A stretch of 64,000 nucleotides of DNA from Nipponacmea schrenckii (Eukaryota > Mollusca > Gastropoda > Lottiidae): positions 29,270,602 to 29,334,601 of the forward strand of contig JAUJPP010000003.1 of NCBI GenBank assembly GCA_030562195.1. Reading direction: 5' to 3'. The notes under the pieces were generated by a model that was given only the letters and a program-made list of their open reading frames with translations, had not been told where the DNA came from and ran no database searches. Position 1 is the first letter of the stretch. Every line of letters begins with the position of its first letter. Shown in pieces: positions 33,223 to 45,914 of the stretch. The translations under genes and the position numbers were made by a program.

Positions 33223-36200
33223 ATGTTTTTCACAACATTAAACATATCAAGAGGTTTTAAGACCAAAATCCACAAGATCTTGAGGGATTATAAAACGTCG
33301 GAGGTGATCAGTCTGCAGGAAACAGGGATCATATCAGACGAGACAATAGCTGATGTCGAAGCCACCAGTCCTTACAAACTGATCACCTCTAACGGTCCTG
33401 ACCTTCGCACTAGAGGGGTTGCTATATTATATAGGAAGGACCTGGAACTAGTTAACACCTATAGAATACAAGAACGGGTCATAAGTGCGAAGTTCAGGAT
33501 CGAAAATAAAAACCTCTACGTTATAAATGTGTATGGAACTCGAGAATACGGTACAGGTCTCGAGTTCTATACACAATTATACCATCATATAAAAGAAATA
33601 TATAACATCAATGACATCTATTTGTTCAACGGAGACTTTAACTTATATTACGACAGACTGGACAATAAAAACGGTCTACTCGACAGCCAACCTGTAGGCA
33701 TTTTAAACATGTTTGATAGAATCAAAACAGAGTTTCTTCTAGTTGATGCCTACAGGCATAAGAACCCGAAGCGAAAGGTTTATACCTTCCTTCGTGGTGA
33801 AACGGGCACTCGGATAGACCGGATTTATGTGTCTCAGTCTGTCGTAAATCAAGTCCGACGTATCTCACACTCCACCGTCTCCTACTCCGACCATAAATCT
33901 GTCCAGATTCAACTCCAGCTGGGCTCAGGTAGGTGGGGTAGGGGAAAGTGGAAGATGAATACGTCGGTACTTGAAGAAGAGAGCTACATCTTACAAATAA
34001 AGACATTTTGGGAGTGCTGGCGGGGCTGTAGACTTGATTTCGATAGCCCGATACTCTGGTGGGAAGAGGGGAAAAGAAAAATATTCATATCATAGACATA
34101 CTAAAATTAAAAACGAAATATCTAAATTGGCGGCAGACAAATTATACATAGAAAATAATCATGATATGAATATGCAGTATTACAAAGATAAAATAAATAC
34201 TATATCAAAACAGACTAAAACATTAGAAAACAAACTTAATAAAGGTATCCTTATACGTTCCCGTCTTCCATTCGAGGAAAGCGACATGGATAATATCCAT
34301 ATATTTAAAAAGGCTGAGATTGAGAATGGGATTAGCAAACAACTCGAGAGACTCGTCGATGACAGCGGAACAGTGAGGGAAGGCAGAGAAGAGATTATAG
34401 ACATTGTAGAGAAATTCTACTCAAAACTCTACTCTGCCGACCCTATACCCCAATCTGTCATCGACGAGTACCTCGATGGCTCTAATATTACACCTCTACC
34501 GCCCGCAGAGGTATCGGCCATAGATAATCAGATCATTTCTAAACAAGAAATACTACAAGCTTTACAAGGGTTTCAGAACGACAAGTCTCCTGGAATAGAC
34601 GGCATCCCAAAGGAATTCTATTTGAAGTTCTGGGATGCCATCCAGGACGACATGCCGGAAGTCATCAATAATGTATTTCTTGAGGAACATCTTTCTGAAA
34701 CCATGAGCACCTCAGTGATATCTATTCATTATAAGAACAAGGGCTCAAGAAATGATCTGAAAAACTATCGGCCGATTTCTCTGCTGACGGTAGATTACAA
34801 AATAGTAGCAAAGGTGATAGCCAATAGGCTAAAACCTATTTTGAGCTTACTCGTATATGATACTCAATCGGGAGCGGGCCAAGAAAAATCAATCATCAAT
34901 AACCTGCTCTCCATTGACTACATATACGAGTATGTTACCCAGAAGGACCTGGGGGTGGCCTTGTTGACCTACGACCAGGAAAAAGCCTTCGATAGGCTCA
35001 ACAGGACCTACCTCAGTACCCTTCTGGAAAGATTGGGGCTTCCATTTAGTATCACTAAATGGATCTCCATTCTTTACAAGGACCTTAGGGTGTATTGCGA
35101 CGTACGTGGAGCCTTCACAAATTGTTTTACCCTCGAAAGGGGAGTAAAACAAGGCTGCCCCCTATCGATGGCTCTGTATGCCCTCGCGATACACCCTTTG
35201 GCCCTTAATATCTCCAACAATCGATACATTAAGTATAGATATACCAAATTATCACCGACAGGTAAAAACATTTCAACACGCAGACGATTTGTCCGTTATC
35301 TTAACTGATCCCAAGTCCTTCTCCAGTCTTGATCAAGAATTAAGCAACTTTGAGAAGGCCTCGGGATCAAAGATAAACAAAAATAAAACAGAAATTTATA
35401 CCACAGGGGCGATGTCTGTCCACGTACCAGACGAAGATAAAATGTACATCAAAGAACAGATTAAAATTTTAGGAATATATTTTGGCAAGAACAATCATGA
35501 TAAGAATTGGAATCCAATTCTTAACAAAATTAGGCAGACCATCATCAAAACGAAAGACCGATCTTTAAAATTCACAGAAAAATTACACATCTTAAACACT
35601 TACATTTTATCTCAAGTCTGGTACGTCGGCAGAATAATCAAACCTAACAAACATATTCTGAAAGAGCTGAATCGGGCTATCTACTCCTTCATCTGGGATG
35701 CAAAGAGCGAGTGGATAGCCCGAAACACTCTTCAACTACCGCTCGACGAGGGGTTTGTGATATTGATCTTAAACTTCAGGCCTTCGACCTCCAACAAATA
35801 AAATGGACCATAGGGGGGAACAGATATCCATGGACATCCCTGTTATACTACTGGATGGGTCTTACTCTTAGGGAGTTTGACACTGACAGAAGCTATTCTG
35901 TGACAACGTTTCAGGCACCACATAAAATTAATACAATAGCCTCTTATTTCAGGAAACTAAAAATTAATTGGCAGCTGCTTATAACTTCAAAAATTTTATA
36001 CAATAATCTTTTAAATCAACAACACCATACCATTACAGTGCATCAGCAATACCCACACATCGCATTCTCTTGTGTGTTCCAAAATCGTTGGAAGTCGAGT
36101 CTGAATCAGGGGAAGAAGGAATTCCTTTTCCTCTTGATTCATTCTGCCCTCCCGACTCGACACCTCCTCTCCAAACGGAGCACGCAAGAGTTTAATGTCA

Positions 36201-36493
36201 AGTGTGGGTATTGCCATAAACATCCTGAAACGTTGTTACATCTTTTTGTAACGTGTGACTATTTGTCACCATTACGGAATAGCTTCTGCCACTTTATGTC
36301 GAACACCCTAAAACAGCCCATCCAGTTGCATGAATTCGTACGATTCGTGCCAGGGATACACCACCAACTGTTCCCCCATATGTTCCATTATTTTAACATC
36401 ATCTGGACAAATCGTTCTGCCCCAAAACCTGTCGGTGATATAATCGATAATCTATTGTATCGATTGTTGGAGATATCACCTTTGCTACTATAA
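33223..36493 (+). pseudogene. Tx1-like LINE ORF2, three frameshifts
   Basis: The endonuclease (33223 to about 34000) shows LQETG, FNGDFNLYYD and SDHKSVQI. The reverse transcriptase (34100-35500) shows NYRPISLLTVDYK, TYDQEKAFDRL, KQGCPLSMAL and the catalytic QHADDL. The C-terminus has CGYCHKHPETLLHLFVTC. Frames change at about 34035-34095, 35180-35300 and 35711-35800; overlapping open segments make each switch clear. All catalytic motifs remain, so the decay is modest. Function in intact copies: nicking the target and reverse transcribing the element RNA. Confidence 0.85.
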
Positions 36494-36499
36494 CCATTC

Positions 36500-36900
36500 T
36501 CGATCTCAGCCTCATTTGTGATATTCATACATGTATATCATTTCACTCAAATTTTTAAATTCATAATTCTTATATATTTTTACATTTACCTATATTATAC
36601 ATTATCTCATATATTTATACATACATATTATATATTTATATACATATATTATTATATACATAGATTATATTTATTTACATACATATTATATATTTATATA
36701 CATATATTATTATATACATAGATTATATTTATTTACATACATGTACATAGACTATATTTATAGATTATATTATATTATATACATAGATTATATTTATTTA
36801 CATACTTAGATTATATTTACATTAATATATTGTGCAATAAACTATATTATAATTATATATACATAATACATATCTTCGGTAAATAATTTAAATAAATCTT
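36500..36900. repeat. AT-rich microsatellite (TATATACATAGATTATATTTA type)
   Basis: Repeats of TATATTTATATACATA and ATAGATTATATTTATTTACA follow the LINE stop codon directly. They could be the LINE 3' tail expanded, or the target. Confidence 0.75.
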
Positions 36901-36984
36901 TCTTTTTTTTATATGTATTATACGTTATGGTTACACGATGATGATTAAGAAATTAATAATAGAATTGAAGAGTTTAGAGATGAA

Positions 36985-37563
36985 GTGCAACCAGAAATAA
37001 CTAGAATATATGACAATGTAGCAGGGCCAGGAAATTCAAACAACAGAACTGCATATTTGAAGGATAAAGGTGAAGAAATGGAAATATCAATGGATAGATA
37101 TGAATTGGAGATGAAAAAGATGAAAGAAGAAAAGGTTTATCTGAAAGCTAAAAGTATGAAATATAATCTGATTTTCACCAAAATACCAGAGGATGATACA
37201 GAAAATCCACAAATTACAGAAGAGAAAATCAGACATTTTCTTAAACAAGCCATGAAGCTAGATTCAAAGCCTGTTGATGAACTCAAACTGGACAAAGTTA
37301 ACAGATGTGATAAGAGGGACAAGAAACCAAGAAAAATATGTGTGGAATTCAACCATCATAAGGACAAAGATTATGTGAGATTTAAAACAAGAATACTGAA
37401 ATACACTGGACATTTTGTGTATGAACAATTCCCCCCAGAAATAGAAAGAGAAAAGAAAGAAAAGGTGAATGTGATGAAAGAAAAAAGAAAGCAGGACCCT
37501 AATATCAAGACAAAGTTAGTGTATAATAAACTTTATATCAATGGACAGTTATATAGAAAATAG
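36985..37563 (+). pseudogene. L1-like LINE ORF1 remnant
   Basis: A 192-residue open frame with a Lys/Glu-rich coiled-coil stretch (about 30-55), then SMKYNLIFTKIPED and VNRCDKRDKKPRKICVEF, the RRM-like core of L1-type ORF1 proteins. The upstream sequence continues without a start (GATGATTAAGAAATTAATAA), so the 5' end is missing. Confidence 0.65.
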
Positions 37564-37589
37564 GACAGAAAGGGAGATGTAAATAAGGA

Positions 37590-39550
37590 CAATATTTAAT
37601 TATGTGCATGGAATTGCCAGAGAGGTTTATACAAAAAGCTGAAAGATGATTCATTTATTGATCTATTCAATGGCTGTGACAGTATTTCTTTTAGAGTGTT
37701 GGTTGAGACAAAACTGTAATTTAAAAGTGGATGGTTATGAAACACAACATATTTTTAGACAACTTAGTAAAGGTGGAGGGTGTGTTACCTGGCCTGGCAA
37801 GCTATCTTTAGAATTTCGAGTGTATTTCATACCTTTGTTACACAGATGTTATTTAACTTTATTTTAAATACAGGAGATTACCCAGGGGAATGGGTGGCAT
37901 GGACTATAATCCCAGTATACAAAAAAGGAAGTAAAAATGAGGTAACTAATTATAGAGGAGTGACTTAAGTAAGTCACCTAGGTAAACTGTTTACGTCTAT
38001 TCTAAATAATAGAATCAACGAATTCGACAAGGACTATGGCTTACTTCCTGACTCATTCTTTTGGCTTTAGACCCGGACTTGGTACAAGAGATGCAATATT
38101 TGTACTCCAAAATACAGTATCAAAGTTATTTAAGTCAAAACGTAGGCTATATGCATGCTTTATCGATTTCTCCCGTGTATTTGACACTTTCAATCACATG
38201 AAACTATGGCACAAGCTCATAAAACAAGGAATTACTGGAAATTTCTTAACTATTGTCTATGTATAGTAAACTGAAATCATGTGATGAACTTAATGGTGAG
38301 GTATCGGAATATTTTAAATGTAGTCTTGGAGTTCTTCAGGGGGAATCCCTATCACCATTACTCTATTCACTATATGTAAGTGATATTGAAGAGCGGAATC
38401 CAGGAAATTAATCTATTCTTGATCATGTATGCTGACGACACTGTACTATTAAGCGAGATCTGCAATTAAGTCTTGATCTTTTAATCGATTTTTGTACTGA
38501 TAACGATCTTAATGTCAATATTGCTAAAACAAAAATCACAGTCTTTAGAAATAGTGGTAAGATACATAAAGACGAAAGTTGGACCTATCAGAAAAAAATA
38601 ATTGAAATTGTAAATAATTTTAATTACCTAGGACTTGTATTTAATTACAATGGTAAATTTAATGTAACCCAGAAAACGATTGCTGCCCAAGGCGAAAAAG
38701 CATGATATAGGCTTTCGAGAAATATCGAAGATGATTTCTTTTCTATAAAAACCAAGTTATCTTTGTTGTACACCCATTATGTTGGTTCTATACTAAACTA
38801 TGCATCTGAGGTATGGGGTTACACAAAGGCTGATGATATAGAAAAAGTTGATACTAGCTTTTGTAAAAGAACAATGGGTGTACGAAATTCTTCTAACAAC
38901 ATAGTTGTAGGCTTCCATAATGAGGTTCATAGAAAAGTACATATAAAAAAATATTGGTTAAAAATTCTCAAAAGTAAAAATCAATTGTTTAAATCATGTT
39001 ATGATATTATGTATAATTGCCTAATGAATGGTGCTAGTTATAACCCATGGTTGGATCATGTTAAAGAAACTTTGAGTTATCATGGATTCCTGTATGCTTG
39101 GAATAACCAAAGCGTTGTTAATGAAAAATGTCTCATATCTGAATTCACTCAGAGGTTGAAAGATAATTACATACAGCAAAGCATTAGCAATATCCATAAC
39201 TCATCAAAACATGACTTTATTATTGTTTTGAAAATAAATTCGAACTTCAATTCTACCTGTCATAATCTTTAGAGTACCAAAAACTAATTTCTCTAAAGAT
39301 AGAGAGAGGTAGATACGAGAACATAAAGAAAACATACAGGATATGTACAAATTGTCATCTTAACGAAATTCAGGATGAACTTCATAATAATATTTTATTA
39401 TGTCCATCTAACCAACTTCTTAGAGAAAAATATATTAGTTGTTATCACTGGAAGAACCCGAGCATGTACAAACTTATTATACTGTTAACATCAAATAATA
39501 TCAAAACGTTAACACGATTAGGAAAATTCCTTTCTAAAAGTGGAATATAA
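37590..39550 (+). pseudogene. LINE ORF2 remnant with a large internal deletion
   Basis: The endonuclease start (CAWNCQRGLYKKLKDDSF, near 37605) runs only to about 37780. There a 26-base motif shared with the satellite caps appears (37784-37809), and reverse-transcriptase sequence starts at about 37850 (GDYPGEWVAWTIIPVYKKG). Further motifs are FGFRPGLGTRDA, DFSRVFDTFNH, GVLQGESLSPL and MYADDTVLLS near 38430. The C-terminal part (38763-39272, YASEVWGYTKADDIEKV) is open. At least five stops or frame changes are present. The jockey/L1-type clade is undecided. Confidence 0.7.
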
Positions 39551-39892
39551 TCAAGCTCGAAATAGTTGTCCATCTCCCGCCATCTTGAATTTTGTATTAT
39601 GCATTATTGTATGTATACGTACTTATATGCCGAAAGACGTTTGGTAATAAATAATATCAAGAAGGGTTTCTAAACTGGCAGATAGGACACTAGGCCTTTC
39701 AAAAGACTTTAATTTTGTTATCCAAATATATTTTATGTTAATAAATACACTGATTTATTTCATTGAGATTTCCTTGTCACCCATTCGAAATAGATAGGTT
39801 CATAGATATCATATAATAGACTAGATAGGAATGACGTCATCTAAACACGGCGTCATCGCTAAGTTGATTCGTTAATAAAGATGGCTTAGTAA
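39551..39892. other. LINE 3' flank and one arm of a distant inverted repeat
   Basis: Contains ATAGATATCATATAATAGAC within 39802-39829, which matches 46106-46133 in inverted orientation. No gene is present. Confidence 0.6.
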
Positions 39893-41097
39893 TAATAATA
39901 ATAATAATAATAAACTCTTTATTTTACATGGGTCAGAATTAGACCCAATACACAAGGACATGGTCCTGTCTCACATTCAGCCCATGGGGCAATACATTTG
40001 GAAAAAAAAAACCCCAAAAACAAAGCGAAAATACACAATACTTCAATATACAATTCGTCAATTCGTCTTAAGATACACAAGTAGGCCTACATGTGCATTA
40101 AATGGACAGATCTATAAATCACAAAATAAATATACAATACTTCAACGTACAATTTGTTTAAAAATACACAAGTACATTAAATGGACAGGTTTTCAACGTA
40201 TGATTTGTTTATAAAATGGACTTAATATGTAGTTGCCGCGGCCATGCACCAGACCGCCGGAAAACAAACCCGACCATACCACACACATGCACCTGCGCAT
40301 CCCAAACAAACCGCGAACCAAAACGTCGCACACCTTCCACAGCTAAGCACCCGAACGCCAGAAAGTAGATATTACCTATTTGCCGGCGATCAACCACACT
40401 AGACCGCAAAAAACACACAACAATCCAATGCGCAACCGGTCCAAAACACACAAGCACACGTGCATAAAATGGACCCAAACCCAACCCCTGTGACCAAGCA
40501 CACGACCGCAAAAACCATATATTATTTCAACGTATTTTTAAAAAAAAAACACAAGTACATTTGTATTTAATGGACAGATCTATCTTCCGGCGATCAAGTA
40601 CGTGACCGCAAAAACTATATATCATTTCAACGTAATAATTCTTTTTAAAATACAAGTTCATGTGCATTAAATGGATAGATCTATATGTTCCTGCGATATG
40701 TTGCCGCCAGGTACACGTGCATGATACGATCAGACATCAAAATACAAATATGCATTCAAAAATATTGCCAAAGAGTCAGTGCATGTGCTGCGAGTGGGCT
40801 ACCCAACCCGACTCCATTTTATCTTCTTATTTTGCTATAGAGGGGGGGGGGGGTAGGATTTGTCCATGCTCAAGACCAGCTTTAAGGATGTTTACTCGTT
40901 GGTGAAACAATATGTGATATACCCGTGGGAAAGGATAAAAATAATAATTTACTTGAATCATAGAGAAACACAATTGTTAAGATAGTTATTAGTACTTTTA
41001 GCCTATAGTTGATCAAAATTTAAGCAAAACAAAATGAACATTGAGAAGGTCAGGTAGCGAAGGTGGACAACATAACTAAAACAAGTGGTTGCCTAGC
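39893..41097. repeat. LINE 3'-end fragment and diffuse minisatellite with an AC-rich, T-poor insert
   Basis: It starts with (AAT)n then CTCTTTATTTTACATGGGTC, the look of a minus-strand LINE 3' end. From about 40030 to 40690 a degenerate repeat recurs (AATACACAAGTACATTAAAT, GGACAGATCTAT). Within it 40236-40505 is strikingly rich in A and C and poor in T on the plus strand. No coding frame is credible. A G run lies at 40842-40852. Confidence 0.55.
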
Positions 41098-41568
41098 AAG
41101 ATACGCCCACTTTAAAATATATTTTCTGTTTTAACACAGGCAGAAATTCCAACATTATTTAGGTCTAATCCAAGTTCTCATCAATATAAATGTTCACACC
41201 AAATTTGATTCAAATCAGATGAAACCTAGTCTCTATTGTATTTACAAGCTAATTTTCATGATTGGACTAAGTCAAGGGCAATAACTCAAATATAGTTCAT
41301 CGAAAATTAGTAAATATTGAACTTGTTCAAGATCTCAGCAATAAAAATGATCACATCAAATTTCATTCAAATCAGATGAAAAACTGTATTATCTATCGCA
41401 ATCAAAAGCCAATTTCGCAGTGTTGCGACTAAGTCAAGTGCAATAACTCAAAAACAGTTTATCAAAAAATCGTCAATTTTGTACTTGACCAAGATCTCAT
41501 CAACTTCAATGATCACACCAAATTTCATTCAAATCAGATGAAAACAGTGGTGTTCATAAGTCTGTTTT

Positions 41569-42676
41569 GGCTGTCTCCCCGAGCGGGTGTAAGAAAACAT
41601 TCATTTGAATCGTGTAGGCGGCAGTACTTCTCGTTAAAACTGAGTTCTGAAACCACTTTTTTAGGGTGGTGAATGGCTCAGTGGTTAGCGAGTTGGACTG
41701 TCGTCTGCTAGGCGACTAGGTGCCGTGGGTTCGAATCCCGATCGGTGCGAGGAAATAAAAATTAGGTCTGATTCCTAGGCCCGTGCTTTCCCGGAACTAC
41801 GAGATAGTAGTTTCCCCCCCTCTATCTAAATCTGCCAGTGCCAGGATATATGGCTGTCTCCCCGAGCGGGTGTAAGAAAACATTCATTTGAATCGTGTAG
41901 GCGGCAGTACTTCTCGTTAAAACTGAGTTCTGAAACCACTTTTTTAGGGTGGTGAATGGCTCAGTGGTTAGCGAGTTGGACTGTCGTCTGCTAGGCGACT
42001 AGGTGCCGTGGGTTCGAATCCCGATCGGTGCGAGGAAATAAAAATTAGGTCTGATTCCTAGGCCCGTGCTTTCCCGGAACTACGAGATAGTAGTTTCCCC
42101 CCCTCTATCTAAATCTGCCAGTGCCAGGATATATGGCTGTCTCCCCGAGCGGGTGTAAGAAAACATTCATTTGAATCGTGTAGGCGGCAGTACTTCTCGT
42201 TAAAACTGAGTTCTGAAACCACTTTTTTAGGGTGGTGAATGGCTCAGTGGTTAGCGAGTTGGACTGTCGTCTGCTAGGCGACTAGGTGCCGTGGGTTCGA
42301 ATCCCGATCGGTGCGAGGAAATAAAAATTAGGTCTGATTCCTAGGCCCGTGCTTTCCCGGAACTACGAGATAGTAGTTTTCCCCCCCTCTATCTAAATCT
42401 GCCAGTGCCAGGATATATGGCTGTCTCCCCGAGCGGGTGTAAGAAAACATTCATTTGAATCGTGTAGGCGACAGTACTTCTCGTTAAAACTGAGTTCTGA
42501 AACCACTTTTTTAGGGTGGTGAATGGCTCAGTGGTTAGCGAGTTGGACTGTCGTCTGCTAGGCGACTAGGTGCCGTGGATTCGAATCCCGATCGGTGCGA
42601 GGAAATAAAAATTAGGTCTGATTCCTAGGCCCGTGCTTTCCCGGAACTACGAGATAGTAGTTTCCCCCCCTCTATC
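41569..42676 (+). repeat. Four tandem tRNA-derived SINE-like units, 283 bp each
   Basis: Units start at 41569, 41852, 42135 and 42419; the fourth is cut short. Each holds a tRNA-like segment with an A-box-like TGGCTCAGTGG and a B box GGTTCGAATCC, then a GGAAATAAAAATTAGG stretch. The units are nearly identical, the fourth differing at a few sites (its B box reads GATTCGAATCC). The satellite sequence on either side of the block is duplicated (41450-41546 and 42676-42772). Confidence 0.85.
41665..41748 (+). ncRNA. tRNA-like (RNA polymerase III promoter-like) head of the SINE unit
   Basis: An anticodon-arm-like hairpin GTCGT-CTGCTAG-GCGAC would present GCT (Ser type). The T-arm GGG-TTCGAAT-CCC is good, but the acceptor stem and the variable arm do not fold as a proper tRNA. 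I read it as a tRNA-derived repeat, not a working tRNA. Equivalent segments lie at about 41948-42031, 42231-42314 and 42515-42598. Confidence 0.6.
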
Positions 42677-43690
42677 AAAAACAGTTTATCAAAAAATCGT
42701 CAATTTTGTACTTGACCAAGATCTCATCAACTTCAATGATCACACCAAATTTCATTCAAATCAGATGAAAACTGTTGCCTCTGTGGTGTTCATAAGTCTT
42801 TTTTGACGCCTTTTGACTAAGTCAAGGGCAATAACTCAAAAAAACGTTCACCAAAAAATCGTCACTATCAAACTTGTTTAAGATCTCACACATATAAATA
42901 ATGACACAAAATTTCATTCAAATCCAATGGAAATTGTGATCTCCTTCAGTTCACGAGCCAATTTTGATGGTAATTACGAAGTCAAGTGCAATAACTCAAT
43001 AATCATTCATCGAAAAATCACCTATTTCGAATTAGTCCCAGATCTCATCAATATAAATGATCACAGCAAGTTTCATTCAAATCCAATGAAAAATGTAGTC
43101 TCTGTAGCATTTACAAGCCAATTTTAACGCGTTTTGGCTAAGTCAAGGGCAATAACTCAAAAACTGTATATCGAAAAATCGCCAATTTCAAACTTGTCCA
43201 AGATCTCTTCAATATAAATAATCACAGCAAGTTTCATTCAAATCCATTGAAAACTATTGTCCCTTATCGCGTTCACAAGCCAATTTTGACGCGTTTTGAC
43301 TAAGTCAAGTGCAATAACTCAAAAACCGTTCGTCAAAAAATCACCAATTTCGAACTTGTCCGAGATCTCATCAATATAAATGATCACAGCAAGTTTCATT
43401 CAAATCCGATAAAAACTGTAGTCTCTATCGCGTTCACAAGCCAATTTTGAAGCGTTTTGACTAAGTCAAGTGCAATAACTCAAAAACCGTTCATCGAAAA
43501 ATCGCCAAATTCGAACTTGTCCGAGATCTCATCAATATAAATGATCATAGCAAGTTTCATTAAAATCCGACAAAAACTGTAGTCTCTATCGCGTTCACAA
43601 GCAATTGTGGACGGACGGACCGACGGACAGGGGCGACCGCAATATACGTCCACATATACGTCCACATTTCGATGTGGGCGTATAAAAATG

Positions 43691-44571
43691 ATTAATTTCT
43701 GAGACGCCCGGTCCGGTGTGATATAACAGCTGCGGTATATACACGACAATTTTTTTTTTTTATTTTTGACATGATTTTTTTAATAATGTGTGAAACATTT
43801 GAGGTGGAGTTTGTTAGTTTTTAGATTTAAAAGAAACTCGTCATTGATTTTTATGGGTTATCTGCAACTGCTGTCAAAATTTAACGTGGTCATTTTTTAT
43901 TTTTTATTTTTAACACATGCCTCTCAATAAAGGTTTCAGGTATTCTCCTGAATAGGTCGATTTACTTTCATCTGCAGCCTTTTTCGACAGATTTTCGCCG
44001 ACAGTACTTGGAGAGGGGGGGGGGGGGTATTTTGCCCGTCTCATTGAAAATATTGAAAAATTATGCACAGGCTTGGTTGAAATCAGAAGACCTTGTGCAA
44101 ATTCGGTGAAATCGTAAACCTTGTGACTTAATTATTCCAGATAAAGTATATTTTGGATGAAATGAGCTCTTATGCAAAATTGATGAGTGTGGGTTTCTTT
44201 AAAGTATACTTTTATATCTCCATTAAAGACAGTGGTATCGAAATATGGAAATCTGAAATTCTTACTTGTGAAATGACAATCCCTTGTCCCTACTGTGGGT
44301 GTTTCTTTACTGGTAACACCAAAAAGCATAACATTGGATACCTTTTATTGACTTCACATCATACGTCAAATATAAATATATTCTTTATAAATGTCACTTT
44401 CAACCATATTTGGATTTTAACAATAATTTGGGATTCGCACGACATTGCAATGGCCGATATTTTACATATGCAACAAACAAATTGCTTTTGAATTAATTCA
44501 AGGCCTACAATATTGATTTCTCACTGAATCTTAACAGGTTTCATATTTTTGACATTAAAACCAGACATAAT
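43691..44571. other. Spacer between two inverted satellite arrays
   Basis: Low-complexity T and G runs (43750-43760, 44018-44027) and a short open frame (44153-44491) with no recognisable features. No gene is supported. Confidence 0.4.
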
Positions 44572-45914
44572 TATACGCCCACATTATAATGTGGTCGTAT
44601 ATTGTCGTCACCCCTGTCCGTCCGCCCGTCGGTCCGTCCGTCCGTCCGTCCACATTTGTTGTATCCACGATAGAGGCTACAGTTTTTATCCAATCTTAAT
44701 GAAACTTGGTATGCATGTATGGAAATTATCGAATGAACAGATTTTTATACACCCACATGAATATGTGGACCTATATTGTCGATGCCCCTGTCGGTCCGTC
44801 AACATTTGTTGTAGACACTATAGAAGCTACAATTTTCTATGGATTTTAATGAAACTTGGTATGAGCATTGGTATTGATAAGACGGCAGTCAAGTTCGATT
44901 TGGACGATTTTTCGATAAACAGTTTTTGAGTTATTGCCCCTGCCTCTATATTTGTTGTAGACACAATAGAAGTTACTATTTTTAATGGATTATAATGAAA
45001 CTTGGTGTGAGCATTGGAATTGATAAGACGGTGGTCAACTTCGAATTTGAAGATTTTTCGATGAACTGTTTTTGAGTTATTGCCCTTGACTTATTTACAT
45101 CACTTCAAAATTTATTGTTGATGCAATAGAAGCTACAATTTTCAATGCATTTGAATGAAACTTGGTATGAGCATTGGAATTGATAAGGCGGTGGTCAGGT
45201 TCAAATTTGACGATTTTTTGATGAATGAGTAATTGCCCTTGACTAAGTAAAATTGCGTAAAAATTCATTTTCTGTAGACACTATAGAAGCTACAATTATC
45301 TATGGATTTTAATGAAACTTGGTGTGAGCATTGGAATTGATAAGACGGCAGTCAAGTACGATTTTGCGATAAACAGTTTTGGAGTTATTGCCCCTGCCTC
45401 TATATTTGTTGTAGACAAAATAGAAGCCGACGGTCAAGTTCAAATTTGAAGATTTTCGATGAACAGTTTTTAAGTTATTGCCTTTGACTTAGTAAGATTG
45501 CGTCAAAATTTTATTGTGGGTTCAATAGAAGCTATAATTTTCAATGGATTTTGATGAAACTTGGTGTGAGCATTGGAATTGATAAGACAACAGTCGAGTT
45601 TGAATTTGGCAATTTTTTTGATGAACAGTTTTTGAGTTATTGCCCTTGACGTAGTGAAATCTTGTCAAAATTTTAGTTTCGATGCAATAAATCCTCCAAT
45701 TTTCAGAGGATTTTCATGAAACTTGGTGTGAGCATTGGAATTGATTAGACCTCAGTCAAGTTTGAATTTGACAGGTTTTCAATGAACTATTTTGAGTTTT
45801 TGCCCTTGACTTCAATATCCATTTAGTGAGTGTTTTTGAGTCATTTCTCAATTTATTTTTCAAATTCAATGCTGCCAGTGGGCGTATGTTACCTTGCCTG
45901 GCAAGCTATCTTTT
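44572..45914. repeat. Satellite array (unit about 150-160 bp), opposite orientation
   Basis: It starts ATACGCCCACATTATAATGT followed by a (GTCC)n run, and repeats CACAATAGAAG, TTTTAATGAAACTTGGTGTG, AGCATTGGAATTGATAAGAC and GAGTTATTGCCCTTGACT about seven times. It ends with CCAGTGGGCGTAT and then the cap TTACCTTGCCTGGCAAGC. Orientation is opposite to 41098-43690, making a large imperfect palindrome. Confidence 0.85.

Larger units (their letters stand above)
32063..36493 (+). mobile_element. Tx1-like LINE, full gene order, ORF2 frameshifted
   Basis: ORF1 with a CCHC zinc knuckle is followed 80 bp later by ORF2 with endonuclease, reverse transcriptase and a C-terminal Cys/His cluster. Simple AT repeats adjoin both sides (31985-32015 and 36520-36880), so the element may sit in or near microsatellite DNA. 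It is distinct from the L1-like element at 1321-6938: ORF1 is a zinc-knuckle protein here and the catalytic motif is HADD. Target duplications were not found. Confidence 0.8.
41098..43690. repeat. Satellite array (unit about 160 bp), first orientation
   Basis: Recurrent unit TAAGTCAAGGGCAATAACTC, then a TCGAAAAATCGCCAA-like block, AACTTGTCCAAGATCTC, ATCAATATAAATGATCACA, and CAAGTTTCATTCAAATCCGA. About ten copies flank and include the SINE-like array. The left cap is ATACGCCCACTTT; the right end has ACGGACGGACCGACGG and ATGTGGGCGTAT. The unit is the reverse complement of that at 44572-45880. Confidence 0.85.

Noticed and set aside
40209..40511. 100-codon open frame on the minus strand
   Set aside because: It lies in the AC-rich, T-poor block, where stops are rare by composition. 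The predicted protein shows no domain and the region is repetitive.
41569..42676. Four functional tRNA-Ser genes
   Set aside because: The anticodon-arm-like and T-arm segments look tRNA-like, but the acceptor stem and long variable arm expected for Ser do not fold, and the segment is embedded in a 283-bp repeat. A SINE-like origin fits better.
44153..44491. Plus-strand open frame between the satellite arrays
   Set aside because: It contains a CPYCGCF pair but no other feature, no splice or start context and no repeat-family match; likely chance.
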